In this document: one piece after another, positions 1 through 6,320 of the stretch
Numbering within the stretch: the first letter of the stretch is position 1
Layout: the number at the start of each line of letters is the position of its first letter
DNA from: Flavobacterium sp.
GTDB lineage: Bacteria > Bacteroidota > Bacteroidia > Flavobacteriales > Flavobacteriaceae
DNA length: 63,449 nt
Direction of reading: 5' to 3'
Assembly (NCBI GenBank): GCA_030153045.1
Contig: JASLID010000027.1
Location: forward strand, 1-63,449
Made by a program: the position numbers and the translations under genes
The notes under the pieces: model-generated
The model's input: only the letters and a program-made list of their open reading frames with translations
Told to the model about the DNA's origin: nothing
The model's database searches: none

Positions 1-318
1 GAAAATATGGCGTATTTCACACCAGAAGAATTGCCAAACAACAAATATTATATCTTCGGAAACGGAGGCGCCAAAAATTTGGCAGAAGATTTACAAGTGC
101 CATTTTTAGGAGAAATTCCATTGGTGCAAAGTATTCGTGAAGCAGGAGATTACGGTCGCCCTGCATCTTTACAAACGGCATCTATTGTAGAAGCAGTTTT
201 CGAAGAAGTAACCAGAAATGTAGTGAGAGAAGTTGTCGCAAGAAACGAGAATTTACCAGCCACCGAAGCCATTAAAATCACAACAATGGCGGGTTGTTCA
301 GCTGTTAACAAGAAATAA
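1..318 (+). CDS. Mrp/ApbC-family Fe-S cluster carrier ATPase, C-terminal part (5' end outside window)
   Basis: The reading frame is open from base 1 (Glu-Asn-Met...), so this is the last 105 residues of a gene that begins upstream. The segment with GGAKNLAEDL and PFLGEIPLVQSIREAGD is characteristic of the C-terminal half of Mrp/ApbC/Ind1 P-loop ATPases, which carry Fe-S clusters to apoproteins in the cytoplasm. The Walker motifs lie in the missing part. It is followed 8 bp later by a NifU-type scaffold gene, a partner pairing that supports an Fe-S assembly role. An internal ATG at position 7 is not the true start. Confidence 0.9.
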   Translation, partial: ENMAYFTPEELPNNKYYIFGNGGAKNLAEDLQVPFLGEIPLVQSIREAGDYGRPASLQTASIVEAVFEEVTRNVVREVVARNENLPATEAIKITTMAGCSAVNKK

Positions 319-326
319 TTAAAAAA

Positions 327-566
327 ATGACACCAGAAGAATTAATATTAAACGTAGAAAAAGCCCTAGAAGAAATCAGACCTTTCTTGAATTCAGATGG
401 TGGCGATATTAGCTTGGTTTCTATCGAAGATGATAAACATGTTAAAGTTCGATTGCAAGGTGCATGTACCTCTTGTAGCGTAAGCGGAATGACCATGCGT
501 GCCGGAGTAGAAACTACCATTAAAAAATACGCACCACAAATAGAAACAGTGGTTAACGTAGCATAA
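327..566 (+). CDS. NifU-like Fe-S scaffold, C-terminal-domain type
   Basis: A 79-residue protein that is a single NifU C-terminal (Nfu) domain. It carries the hallmark CTSC motif (CxxC, about residues 47-50) followed by SGMTMRAGVE, where a 4Fe-4S cluster is assembled between two subunits. Nfu proteins pass clusters to target apoproteins. The gene starts 8 bp after the Mrp/ApbC stop and is almost certainly cotranscribed with it. The length is normal for a stand-alone Nfu domain. The call is firm; which clients it serves cannot be read from the sequence. Confidence 0.92.
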   Translation: MTPEELILNVEKALEEIRPFLNSDGGDISLVSIEDDKHVKVRLQGACTSCSVSGMTMRAGVETTIKKYAPQIETVVNVA

Positions 567-580
567 TATAAATCATGATG

Positions 581-692
581 GCGTGACCCAGTCTCGTTCT
601 AAAAAAACGAGACTGGGTCGGGTCTTCGGCTATATCTTTTTTTCTCCCGATACCTCGGGACCAAAAAAGGATGCCGCCTCAACCCCTCACGC
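581..692. repeat. 112-bp imperfect palindromic intergenic element
   Basis: The element begins GCGTGA (581-586) and ends with the exact complement TCACGC (687-692). Inside are a perfect 14-bp stem (585-598 with 606-619) and a second long hairpin whose arms CGGC...ATCTTTTTT and AAAAAAGGAT..GCCG flank a perfect TCCCGA/TCGGGA stem (645-650 with 655-660). It is much richer in G+C than its surroundings and encodes nothing. It resembles the REP/MITE-like palindromes scattered between flavobacterial genes and may also terminate the Fe-S operon. Copies elsewhere in the genome cannot be checked here. Confidence 0.75.
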
Positions 693-695
693 AAA

Positions 696-736
696 AACTT
701 AGTCCCTCAGTAACTTAGCGACTCAGCAACTCAAAG
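696..736. repeat. short degenerate CTTAG/CTCAG repeat run
   Basis: Just upstream of the reductase gene the words ACTTAG, CCTCAG, ACTTAG, ACTCAG and AACTC recur with a period of about 6-10 bases. It is a low-complexity tract filling the space between the palindromic element and the start codon at 742. No promoter of the -33/-7 type is visible in it. Confidence 0.5.
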
Positions 737-741
737 AAACA

Positions 742-1794
742 ATGATTGAAACAGATATACTCATCATAGGAGCCGGTCCAACAGGACTTTTTACTGTATT
801 TGAAGCCGGTCTTTTAAAATTAAAATGTCATATTATCGATGGTCTTCCGCAGCCTGGAGGACAATTAACCGAATTATATCCGAAGAAACCTATTTTCGAC
901 ATACCGGGCTATCCATCCGTTTTAGCCGGGGATTTGATCGATAATTTGATGGAGCAAATCAAACAATTTCAACCTGGTTTCACATTAAACGAAACTGCTG
1001 AAACGATTCAAAAATTAGAAGATGGTACTTTTATAGTGACTTCAAACAAAGGAACGGAACACCATGCTAAAGCAGTAGCTATTGCAGGAGGTTTAGGTAG
1101 TTTCGAACCTAGAAAACCACTTATTGAAGATATCGAATTCTACGAAGACAAAGGAGTTGAATATTTTGTGAAGGATCCTGAATTGTTTCGCGATAAAAAA
1201 ATTGTAATTGCTGGTGGAGGTGACTCCGCTTTAGATTGGAGTATATTTTTGTCTGACGTAGCTTCAGAAGTCACTTTAATTCACCGCCGAAATGAATTCC
1301 GTGGTGCCTTAGATTCTGTAGAAAAAGTGCAAGAATTAAAACATGCAGGTAAAATTCATTTAATCACTCCGGCTGAAGTTGTTGGATTGAATGGAGACGA
1401 AAAATTAGAGTCTATCGATATTGATGAAAATGGAGCTCACAGAAACATCAAAACCGATTATTTCATTCCCCTTTTTGGACTTACGCCAAAGTTAGGAGCC
1501 ATCGCGCACTGGGGATTAGAAATCGAAAAAAATGCTATCAAAGTCAACAACGCTTTAGACTATCAAACCAATATTGAAGGAATATATGCTATAGGCGATG
1601 TAAACACATATCCAGGAAAATTAAAGTTAATTCTTTGTGGTTTCCATGAGGCAACTTTAATGTGTCAAAGTGTGTACAACAAACTAAATCCGGGTAAAAA
1701 ATACGTCCTAAAATATACTACCGTTTCTGGGATCGACGGTTTCGACGGAACCAGAAAAGAAGCTGAAAAAGCGGTTGTTAAAGCAATTGATTAA
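742..1794 (+). CDS. ferredoxin-NADP(+) reductase, thioredoxin-reductase-like type
   Basis: A 350-residue flavoprotein with an N-terminal FAD-binding GAGPTG motif (about residues 10-15), a second Rossmann NADPH motif AGGGDSALDW (about 157-166) and the late FAD motif GIYAIGDV. There is no CxxC redox pair between the two Rossmann units, which separates it from true thioredoxin reductase and matches the ferredoxin-NADP reductases of Bacillota and Bacteroidota. It moves electrons between NADPH and ferredoxin in the cytoplasm. Its position after Mrp and Nfu suggests electron supply to Fe-S work, which is an inference. It converges on the exporter gene downstream. Confidence 0.88.
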   Translation: MIETDILIIGAGPTGLFTVFEAGLLKLKCHIIDGLPQPGGQLTELYPKKPIFDIPGYPSVLAGDLIDNLMEQIKQFQPGFTLNETAETIQKLEDGTFIVTSNKGTEHHAKAVAIAGGLGSFEPRKPLIEDIEFYEDKGVEYFVKDPELFRDKKIVIAGGGDSALDWSIFLSDVASEVTLIHRRNEFRGALDSVEKVQELKHAGKIHLITPAEVVGLNGDEKLESIDIDENGAHRNIKTDYFIPLFGLTPKLGAIAHWGLEIEKNAIKVNNALDYQTNIEGIYAIGDVNTYPGKLKLILCGFHEATLMCQSVYNKLNPGKKYVLKYTTVSGIDGFDGTRKEAEKAVVKAID

Positions 1795-1798
1795 AACG

Positions 1799-1829
1799 AA
1801 AGAGATGCTGAAAAGTGTCTCTTTTTATT
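1799..1829. terminator. bidirectional terminator between fnr-like gene and EamA gene
   Basis: AAAGAGA (1799-1805) pairs with TCTCTTT (1818-1824), with a T-run on the plus side. It lies between two convergent stop codons and its end touches the exporter's last codon. Confidence 0.55.
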
Positions 1830-2691
1830 TTTTACTCGCCATATAAACACCACATAATATAATCATAGCGCCTACAATTTGCAGAAAATTCAAAGTTTCT
1901 CCATCTAATAATCCCCAACCCATAGCCACGAGCGGAATAAAATAGGTAACTGATGAAGCAAAAAGCGGTGAAGTGATTTGTATCAGTTGAAAATACATAA
2001 TGTTGGCTACCCCTGTACCTAACATACCTAGAATGATGATGAAAAGGGTAGCGTGTTGCACTTCAGGATTTGAAATAACACCTGCATATCCATTGCTGAA
2101 TAAGATGATTATGGCAGGAATTAATAACACTGAAAAATTACCAGTCGTTATACTCAACGGACTCACATCAGACAAGTATTTTTTAATCAAATTCACATTC
2201 AAAGCATAACAAATAGTAGCAATTACGACTAAAGAAACATAAAAATAATTGGTTTCACTTCCATTAGAATTGCCGTTAATTACTAACATCAGACATCCAC
2301 TAAGACCTAAAATAACTCCAAAAATTTGGCTTCTTTTAAAAGTCAATCCAAAGGCCAATGCTCCTAATAGTAAAGTATACAAAGGAGTTAGTGAATTTAA
2401 AATTCCACTTACAGAACTTTTTATTCCAGTTTGAGCATAAGCGAATAAAAACACTGGAAATCCCGTTCCTAATAAAGCAGTTATAATAATAAAACGCCAT
2501 TTGTCAATGGGTATTCTGGCTAAACTTTTGAAACCAATAAGCAACAAAAATATAGTAGCGAAAATAATTCGTAAGGATCCCAGTTGAAAAGGATTTAAGC
2601 CTACCAGCCCTCTTTTAATTAATATAAAAGAACTTCCCCAAACCAGGGAAAGTAAAACCAGTAAAAGCCATTTGTTGTTTTTAGTTAGCAT
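1825..2691 (-). CDS. EamA/DMT-family membrane transporter
   Basis: About 288 residues with roughly ten hydrophobic segments arranged as two EamA repeats. The first repeat begins LSLVWGSSFILIKRGL and the second includes ATICYALNVNLIKKYL. The drug/metabolite transporter superfamily exports amino acids, metabolites or toxins across the inner membrane; the substrate cannot be told. The frame is open to 2742, but the start at 2691 (MLTKNN) is preferred because it places a short positive N-terminus directly before the first membrane helix. It is monocistronic and convergent with the reductase gene. Confidence 0.85.
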   Translation of the reverse strand: MLTKNNKWLLLVLLSLVWGSSFILIKRGLVGLNPFQLGSLRIIFATIFLLLIGFKSLARIPIDKWRFIIITALLGTGFPVFLFAYAQTGIKSSVSGILNSLTPLYTLLLGALAFGLTFKRSQIFGVILGLSGCLMLVINGNSNGSETNYFYVSLVVIATICYALNVNLIKKYLSDVSPLSITTGNFSVLLIPAIIILFSNGYAGVISNPEVQHATLFIIILGMLGTGVANIMYFQLIQITSPLFASSVTYFIPLVAMGWGLLDGETLNFLQIVGAMIILCGVYMASKK

Positions 2692-2750
2692 AGAGGTAAT
2701 TTGAATTCCCAAAATTCTGTTATTTTTTACAAATGATAACACAAAATCTC

Positions 2751-2758
2751 TATTTTTG
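2751..2758 (+). promoter_or_regulatory. -7 element TATTTTTG before the HMA lipoprotein gene
   Basis: Matches the Bacteroidota -7 consensus TAnnTTTG, 27 bp before the ATG at 2786. No clear TTG -33 box is seen at the expected spacing. Confidence 0.45.
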
Positions 2759-2785
2759 TTTTAATAAACCTCTAATTAATTAGTT

Positions 2786-3382
2786 ATGAAGAATATAAAA
2801 TTATCAGTTTTAGCATTAGTACTTGCTGGAATTACCTTTGTGAGCTGTAAAAAAGAAGCTACTGTAGACGCAGTTGTGGCTGATAGTACGGAAGTTTCGG
2901 CCTCAAAAGCAATTGCCAAAGCAGAAACTACTACCATGAATATTGAAGGGATGACTTGTGCAGTAGGATGTGCAAAAGTGATTGAAAATAAATTAGCTGG
3001 ATTAGAAGGTGTTCAAAAAGCATCGGTTGATTTTGATACCAAAACAGCTACAATCGAGTATGATGCAACTGTTCAAACGCCTGAAAAATTAACTGAAGTT
3101 GTAGAAGCAATTGCTGATGGTAAAACATATAAAGTGGCTAACGTAAAAAATTCGGCAGACAAAGCTATGAATTACGGAGATCCTAAGGGAGATCCAAAAA
3201 AAGAAAAAAAGAGTAGAAAAGAAAGAAAAGCAGAAGCTAAAGCAGCTGAAGCAAACGCTGCAAATTGTGCTCCAAAAGAAGGAGAGACCCGAGGCGGAGC
3301 CGAATCGAGCGGAGCTAAAAAAGCAGGATGTTGTGCGGCTAAAAAATCTTGCTCTGCAGACATGAAAGCAAGTACTTTGTAA
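2786..3382 (+). CDS. heavy-metal-associated (HMA) domain lipoprotein
   Basis: 198 residues. A signal peptide ends in the lipobox TFVSC (Cys21), so the protein is probably lipid-anchored in the envelope. An HMA-like fold at about residues 48-118 starts MNIEGMTCAVGC and has the usual beta-alpha-beta pattern. The metal site reads C-x3-C (Cys58, Cys62) rather than the classical C-x2-C. The tail is a strongly basic Lys/Glu/Ala stretch followed by a cysteine-rich end with two CCA-like clusters. A metal-binding or chaperone role is likely; the metal is unknown. A 32-bp GC-rich patch (3284-3315) sits in frame in the tail. Confidence 0.82.
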   Translation: MKNIKLSVLALVLAGITFVSCKKEATVDAVVADSTEVSASKAIAKAETTTMNIEGMTCAVGCAKVIENKLAGLEGVQKASVDFDTKTATIEYDATVQTPEKLTEVVEAIADGKTYKVANVKNSADKAMNYGDPKGDPKKEKKSRKERKAEAKAAEANAANCAPKEGETRGGAESSGAKKAGCCAAKKSCSADMKASTL

Positions 3383-3400
3383 AAGGCATCATTCATATAT

Positions 3401-3433
3401 AAAAAAGGGTACGCTTAGCGTACCCTTTTTTTA
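3401..3433. terminator. bidirectional intrinsic terminator
   Basis: GGGTACGC (3407-3414) pairs perfectly with GCGTACCC (3418-3425) around a 3-base loop. It has A-runs on the left and T-runs on the right, so it can stop both the HMA gene and the convergent gldD operon. Confidence 0.9.
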
Positions 3434-3994
3434 TTTCCATTTTAATGATTCCATTAATATCTTAAGGTCGTTTTTAATATAATGTGCCGCCGGTAAAACC
3501 GAATCGAAATTAGGTTTCGCATAAAAATAAACCGATCCAACTAAGAAATGTTCTGTACTGTCAGTTAAGTAAAATTGCGATTGCGAGGCAGCATTTCCTC
3601 CCACTTCATAAAACATACCGTAAGCCTTGTTGTCTTTATTTGCATAAGGTTGTTCTGTAATGCCATCAGCTTTTATAACATGCTCATAGGTTAGTTTTTG
3701 AGCATCCCTAAGTAATGCATCAATATTTTTATTTACGGGCTTGTAGCTTAAATAAACGGTAGCCTTCAATTTTGGGTATTCAATATGAAAATTGCAATTT
3801 CCTTGATCTACCACTTTCCCAATAGTATTGTAATCAAAGCTATATTCGCAATTTCCATTGTAACTAGTGTATTTGGGTTCAGGATAATTTAAACTCAAAT
3901 AACTTTTTGGTTTTGGCAAAACATCATCTTTGCAACTTATAATACAAATGCTAATCCCAATGAATAGGAGGGAACTTACATGTTTTCTTATCAT
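3431..3994 (-). CDS. gldD: gliding motility lipoprotein GldD
   Basis: 187 residues with a lipoprotein signal (ICIISC, Cys21) and the GldD-like N-terminal part PKPKSYLSLNYPEPKY. In Flavobacterium johnsoniae GldD is needed for gliding and for the type IX secretion system; it is membrane anchored and its exact role is unclear. It is the last gene of a minus-strand group mutY-ssb-gldD and starts 9 bp after ssb ends. Two T9SS cargo proteins are encoded at 8192-12258, consistent with a working secretion system. gldE, which I recall lying between ssb and gldD in F. johnsoniae, is not present here. Confidence 0.88.
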   Translation of the reverse strand: MIRKHVSSLLFIGISICIISCKDDVLPKPKSYLSLNYPEPKYTSYNGNCEYSFDYNTIGKVVDQGNCNFHIEYPKLKATVYLSYKPVNKNIDALLRDAQKLTYEHVIKADGITEQPYANKDNKAYGMFYEVGGNAASQSQFYLTDSTEHFLVGSVYFYAKPNFDSVLPAAHYIKNDLKILMESLKWK

Positions 3995-4003
3995 TATAAT
4001 AAA

Positions 4004-4426
4004 TTAAAAAGGTAAATCGTTCTCGATAGAGTTGTCAAAATTAGTGTTTTTTGGCGCTTCTGGTTGCGATTTTACGTTTTCTGAATCTTTTTTAGTGGTT
4101 AAAAAGGTAAATTCTGTCGCTTGAATCTCTGTAGTGTATTTTGTAGAACCATCTTCAGCTTGCCATTGACGTGATTTAATGCGTCCTTCCACATAAATTT
4201 TATCACCTTTAGATAAGTATTTTTCGCAGATTTCTGCCGCTTTATTTCGAACCACAACGTTGTGCCATTCGGTAGATGTTATCTTTTCTCCTGTGGTTTT
4301 ATTAATATAAACTTCGTTGGTCGCCAAAGGAAACCTGCCTATGCAATTTCCGCCTTCAAAATAGTGCATTTTTACTTCATCACCCAAATGCCCAATAAGT
4401 ATTACCTTGTTTAATGTACCGTTCAT
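4004..4426 (-). CDS. ssb: single-stranded DNA-binding protein
   Basis: 140 residues. An N-terminal OB fold (about 1-105) begins MNGTLNKVILIGHLGDEV and includes STEWHNVVV and GDKIYVEGRIKSRQW, typical of bacterial SSB. The tail is acidic and ends NDLPF, the short tip through which SSB recruits repair and replication proteins. It coats single-stranded DNA during replication, recombination and repair, and sits directly downstream of mutY. A TATATTTG box (minus strand, 4455-4448) lies 22 bp before the start codon, so ssb may have its own promoter within the end of mutY. Confidence 0.95.
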   Translation of the reverse strand: MNGTLNKVILIGHLGDEVKMHYFEGGNCIGRFPLATNEVYINKTTGEKITSTEWHNVVVRNKAAEICEKYLSKGDKIYVEGRIKSRQWQAEDGSTKYTTEIQATEFTFLTTKKDSENVKSQPEAPKNTNFDNSIENDLPF

Positions 4427-4464
4427 GGCTTATATTTTAGTTATATTCAAATATACGGTTTTTT

Positions 4465-5496
4465 TCAATATTTATTGTTTTCAATAAAATTATGAAGTAC
4501 GATAGGAAACGGAAATTTATTCAAACTTTCAAAATCCAAACCGTTTTCAAAAACTGTGTTCTGATTGATTTTCCAGAATTTAATATGCAAATGCTGATGT
4601 GATAATTTATGGATTATAGTATCGGATTCCATTAATGAGATACTTGAAACTTCATCCAATTGATTTCGGATTGATGTTAAAACAATTTCGTCAGATGTTG
4701 CATTTTCGGTTTCCACCAAAGGAAATTCATATAAATTATGCCAAATTCCCTTAGAAGTTCGCTGGTTAATTCGGGTTTTGTTTTCTCTGTCTAGGATAAA
4801 CAAATAGTTCAAAAACCGATTTCTAACTTTCAATTTCTTGATTTTTAAAGGCAATTCGTTTGCTTTTTTTAGCGAAAGCGCAGCGCAACTCGAGTTTAAT
4901 GGGCAAATTGTACAATTGGGACTTTTAGGAACACATTGCAATGCGCCAAATTCCATAATGGCTTGATTGAACAAAGCTGGATTGTCTTTTAAAATAACTT
5001 CCTGCGCAACTAGTGTAAATTCATTTTTGGCTTTCGCCGAAGCAATGTCGGTATCAATATTAAAATAGCGGGACAATACACGATATACATTTCCATCGAC
5101 TACAGGAATCACTTCGTTATAAGAAAAGGAAGCAATGGCTGCGGCGGTGTATTCGCCAACGCCTTTTAATTTTAATAATTCTTTGTAATTGTGTGGGAAA
5201 ATTCCGTTCAGATCATTGGCGATGTGTTTTGCAGTCGCATGTAAATTTCTGGCACGTGAGTAATACCCTAAGCCTTGCCAAAGTTTAAGTACTTGTTCTT
5301 CTTCGGCTTTAGCCAAATCAAAAACCGTTGGGAAAGCTTCTGTAAACGCTAAAAAATAAGGCAAACCTTGAGCTACTCGCGTCTGTTGAAGCATGATTTC
5401 CGAGAGCCAAATAAGGTATGGGTCAGTTGTTTTTCGCCAAGGTAAATCACGTTTATTGTCTAAATACCACGTTGTTAATATTTTACTAAAATTCAT
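4465..5496 (-). CDS. mutY: A/G-specific adenine glycosylase MutY
   Basis: 343 residues. The HhH-GPD glycosylase fold contains LSEIMLQQTRV near the N-terminus, the helix-hairpin-helix LLKLKGVGEYTAAAIASF, and the catalytic-Asp segment VVDGNVYRVLSR. The cluster-binding cysteines follow the pattern C-x6-C-x2-C-x5-C (CVPKSPNCTICPLNSSC). A C-terminal NUDIX-like domain recognises 8-oxoguanine. The enzyme removes adenine mispaired with 8-oxoG. It is divergent from the HU gene; a TATTTTTG box on the minus strand (5521-5514) could be its -7 element. Confidence 0.95.
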   Translation of the reverse strand: MNFSKILTTWYLDNKRDLPWRKTTDPYLIWLSEIMLQQTRVAQGLPYFLAFTEAFPTVFDLAKAEEEQVLKLWQGLGYYSRARNLHATAKHIANDLNGIFPHNYKELLKLKGVGEYTAAAIASFSYNEVIPVVDGNVYRVLSRYFNIDTDIASAKAKNEFTLVAQEVILKDNPALFNQAIMEFGALQCVPKSPNCTICPLNSSCAALSLKKANELPLKIKKLKVRNRFLNYLFILDRENKTRINQRTSKGIWHNLYEFPLVETENATSDEIVLTSIRNQLDEVSSISLMESDTIIHKLSHQHLHIKFWKINQNTVFENGLDFESLNKFPFPIVLHNFIENNKY

Positions 5497-5555
5497 TGTT
5501 AAGATTTGGTTAGCAAAAATAAATCTTTATGTGATTAAATTTTAATCATTTATAC

Positions 5556-5587
5556 TTGAAATATTGGTTATTTAATTTATATATTTG
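5556..5587 (+). promoter_or_regulatory. promoter of the HU gene (TTG-N21-TATATTTG)
   Basis: TATATTTG at 5580-5587 fits the Bacteroidota -7 consensus exactly. TTG at 5556-5558 is a possible -33 element at slightly long spacing. The leader to the ATG at 5627 is about 35 bases. Confidence 0.6.
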
Positions 5588-5626
5588 CAAACTCAAAAAA
5601 TTACATAAACTTAATTACGAATTAAA

Positions 5627-5917
5627 ATGACAAAAGCAGATATCGTAGCTAAAATTGCTGACAAATTAGGACTAGAAAAAGGAGATGTACAAGCTACAGT
5701 TGAGTCTTTTATGGACGAGGTGAAAAATTCATTAGAAACGGGTGACAATGTTTACTTAAGAGGTTTTGGAAGTTTTATTGTTAAAACAAGAGCAGAAAAA
5801 ACAGGAAGAAACATTTCTAAGAATACAACAATTAAGATTCCAGCTCACAATATTCCAGCATTTAAACCTGCTAAAGTATTCGTAGAAGGTGTGAAAACAA
5901 ATAACGAAACAAAATAA
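5627..5917 (+). CDS. HU-family nucleoid DNA-binding protein
   Basis: 96 residues with the complete HU/IHF fold: N-terminal helices (TKADIVAKIADKLGL), the glycine-rich turn LRGFGSFIVKTRA and the DNA-binding arm RNISKNTTIKIPAHNIPAFKPA. It bends and compacts DNA in the nucleoid. It has its own promoter and is followed 26 bp later by a 30-residue basic protein, a neighbour order also familiar from other Flavobacteriia. Whether it forms homo- or heterodimers cannot be seen. Confidence 0.95.
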   Translation: MTKADIVAKIADKLGLEKGDVQATVESFMDEVKNSLETGDNVYLRGFGSFIVKTRAEKTGRNISKNTTIKIPAHNIPAFKPAKVFVEGVKTNNETK

Positions 5918-5943
5918 TTTACTAATCAATAAAACTACAAGTT

Positions 5944-6036
5944 ATGCCAAGTGGTAAAAAAAGAAAAAGACATAAGGTAGCTACTCACAAACGTAAAAAG
6001 AGAGCGAGAGCTAACCGTCACAAGAAGAAAAAGTAG
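5944..6036 (+). CDS. 30-residue very basic protein, probably ribosome-associated
   Basis: ATG at 5944 to TAG at 6034-6036 encodes 30 residues starting MPSGKKRKRHK and ending NRHKKKK; about two thirds are Lys, Arg or His. It resembles short AURKAIP1/COX24-type proteins (mitochondrial mS38, mycobacterial bS22), which embed in the small ribosomal subunit, but that link is my inference from composition and length. It sits 26 bp downstream of HU, and its stop codon lies inside a terminator hairpin. Translation would be coupled to the HU transcript. The open frame is clean and the position looks conserved, so it is unlikely to be chance. Confidence 0.75.
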   Translation: MPSGKKRKRHKVATHKRKKRARANRHKKKK

Positions 6037-6059
6037 TTTAAAACTACTTTTTTCTTTTT
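6031..6059 (+). terminator. terminator overlapping the small basic gene's stop codon
   Basis: AAGTAG (6031-6036) pairs with CTACTT (6044-6049), continuing as TTT/AAA toward the loop, followed by TTTTTCTTTTTA. The stop codon is part of the stem. Confidence 0.7.
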
Positions 6060-6223
6060 AAACGTTCATTGAAATTGAAACATTCTGATTAGAGTATAAG
6101 AATATCGATTTAAGATTTAAGAGTTTTCTGCCATCTGCGCTATCTGAATTCTAAAATACTTAAAGTCTGATTGTTTCGTCGGGTACAACTACCTGTAAAA
6201 TGTTTAATCCATCTGTACAATAA

Positions 6224-6296
6224 GATTTCAGATTTCAGATTTCAGATTTCAGATTTTTTTAAATCTATTATCTATCAATCTATCATCTATTATCTA
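6224..6296. repeat. tandem GATTTCA heptamers and TCTAT-type repeats in the rng leader
   Basis: Four head-to-tail copies of GATTTCA cover 6224-6251, followed by a degenerate run of ATCTAT/ATCATCTA words to about 6296. The stretch 6060-6320 before the ribonuclease start holds no gene; the frame open from 6171 is judged non-coding because of this repeat. Confidence 0.8.
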
Positions 6297-6320
6297 AAAA
6301 ATGCAGATAAAAATTTACAC

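Noticed and set aside
3172..3396. Antisense frame opposite the HMA lipoprotein
   Set aside because: It mirrors the Lys/Ala/Glu-rich tail and includes the terminator side; no start context or domain.
6224..6251. Possible CRISPR array
   Set aside because: The repeats are 7 bp and directly adjacent with no spacers; no cas genes are in the window.
6171..6320. N-terminal extension of RNase G
   Set aside because: It would translate the GATTTCA tandem repeat, and family members start at MNKELIIRS.
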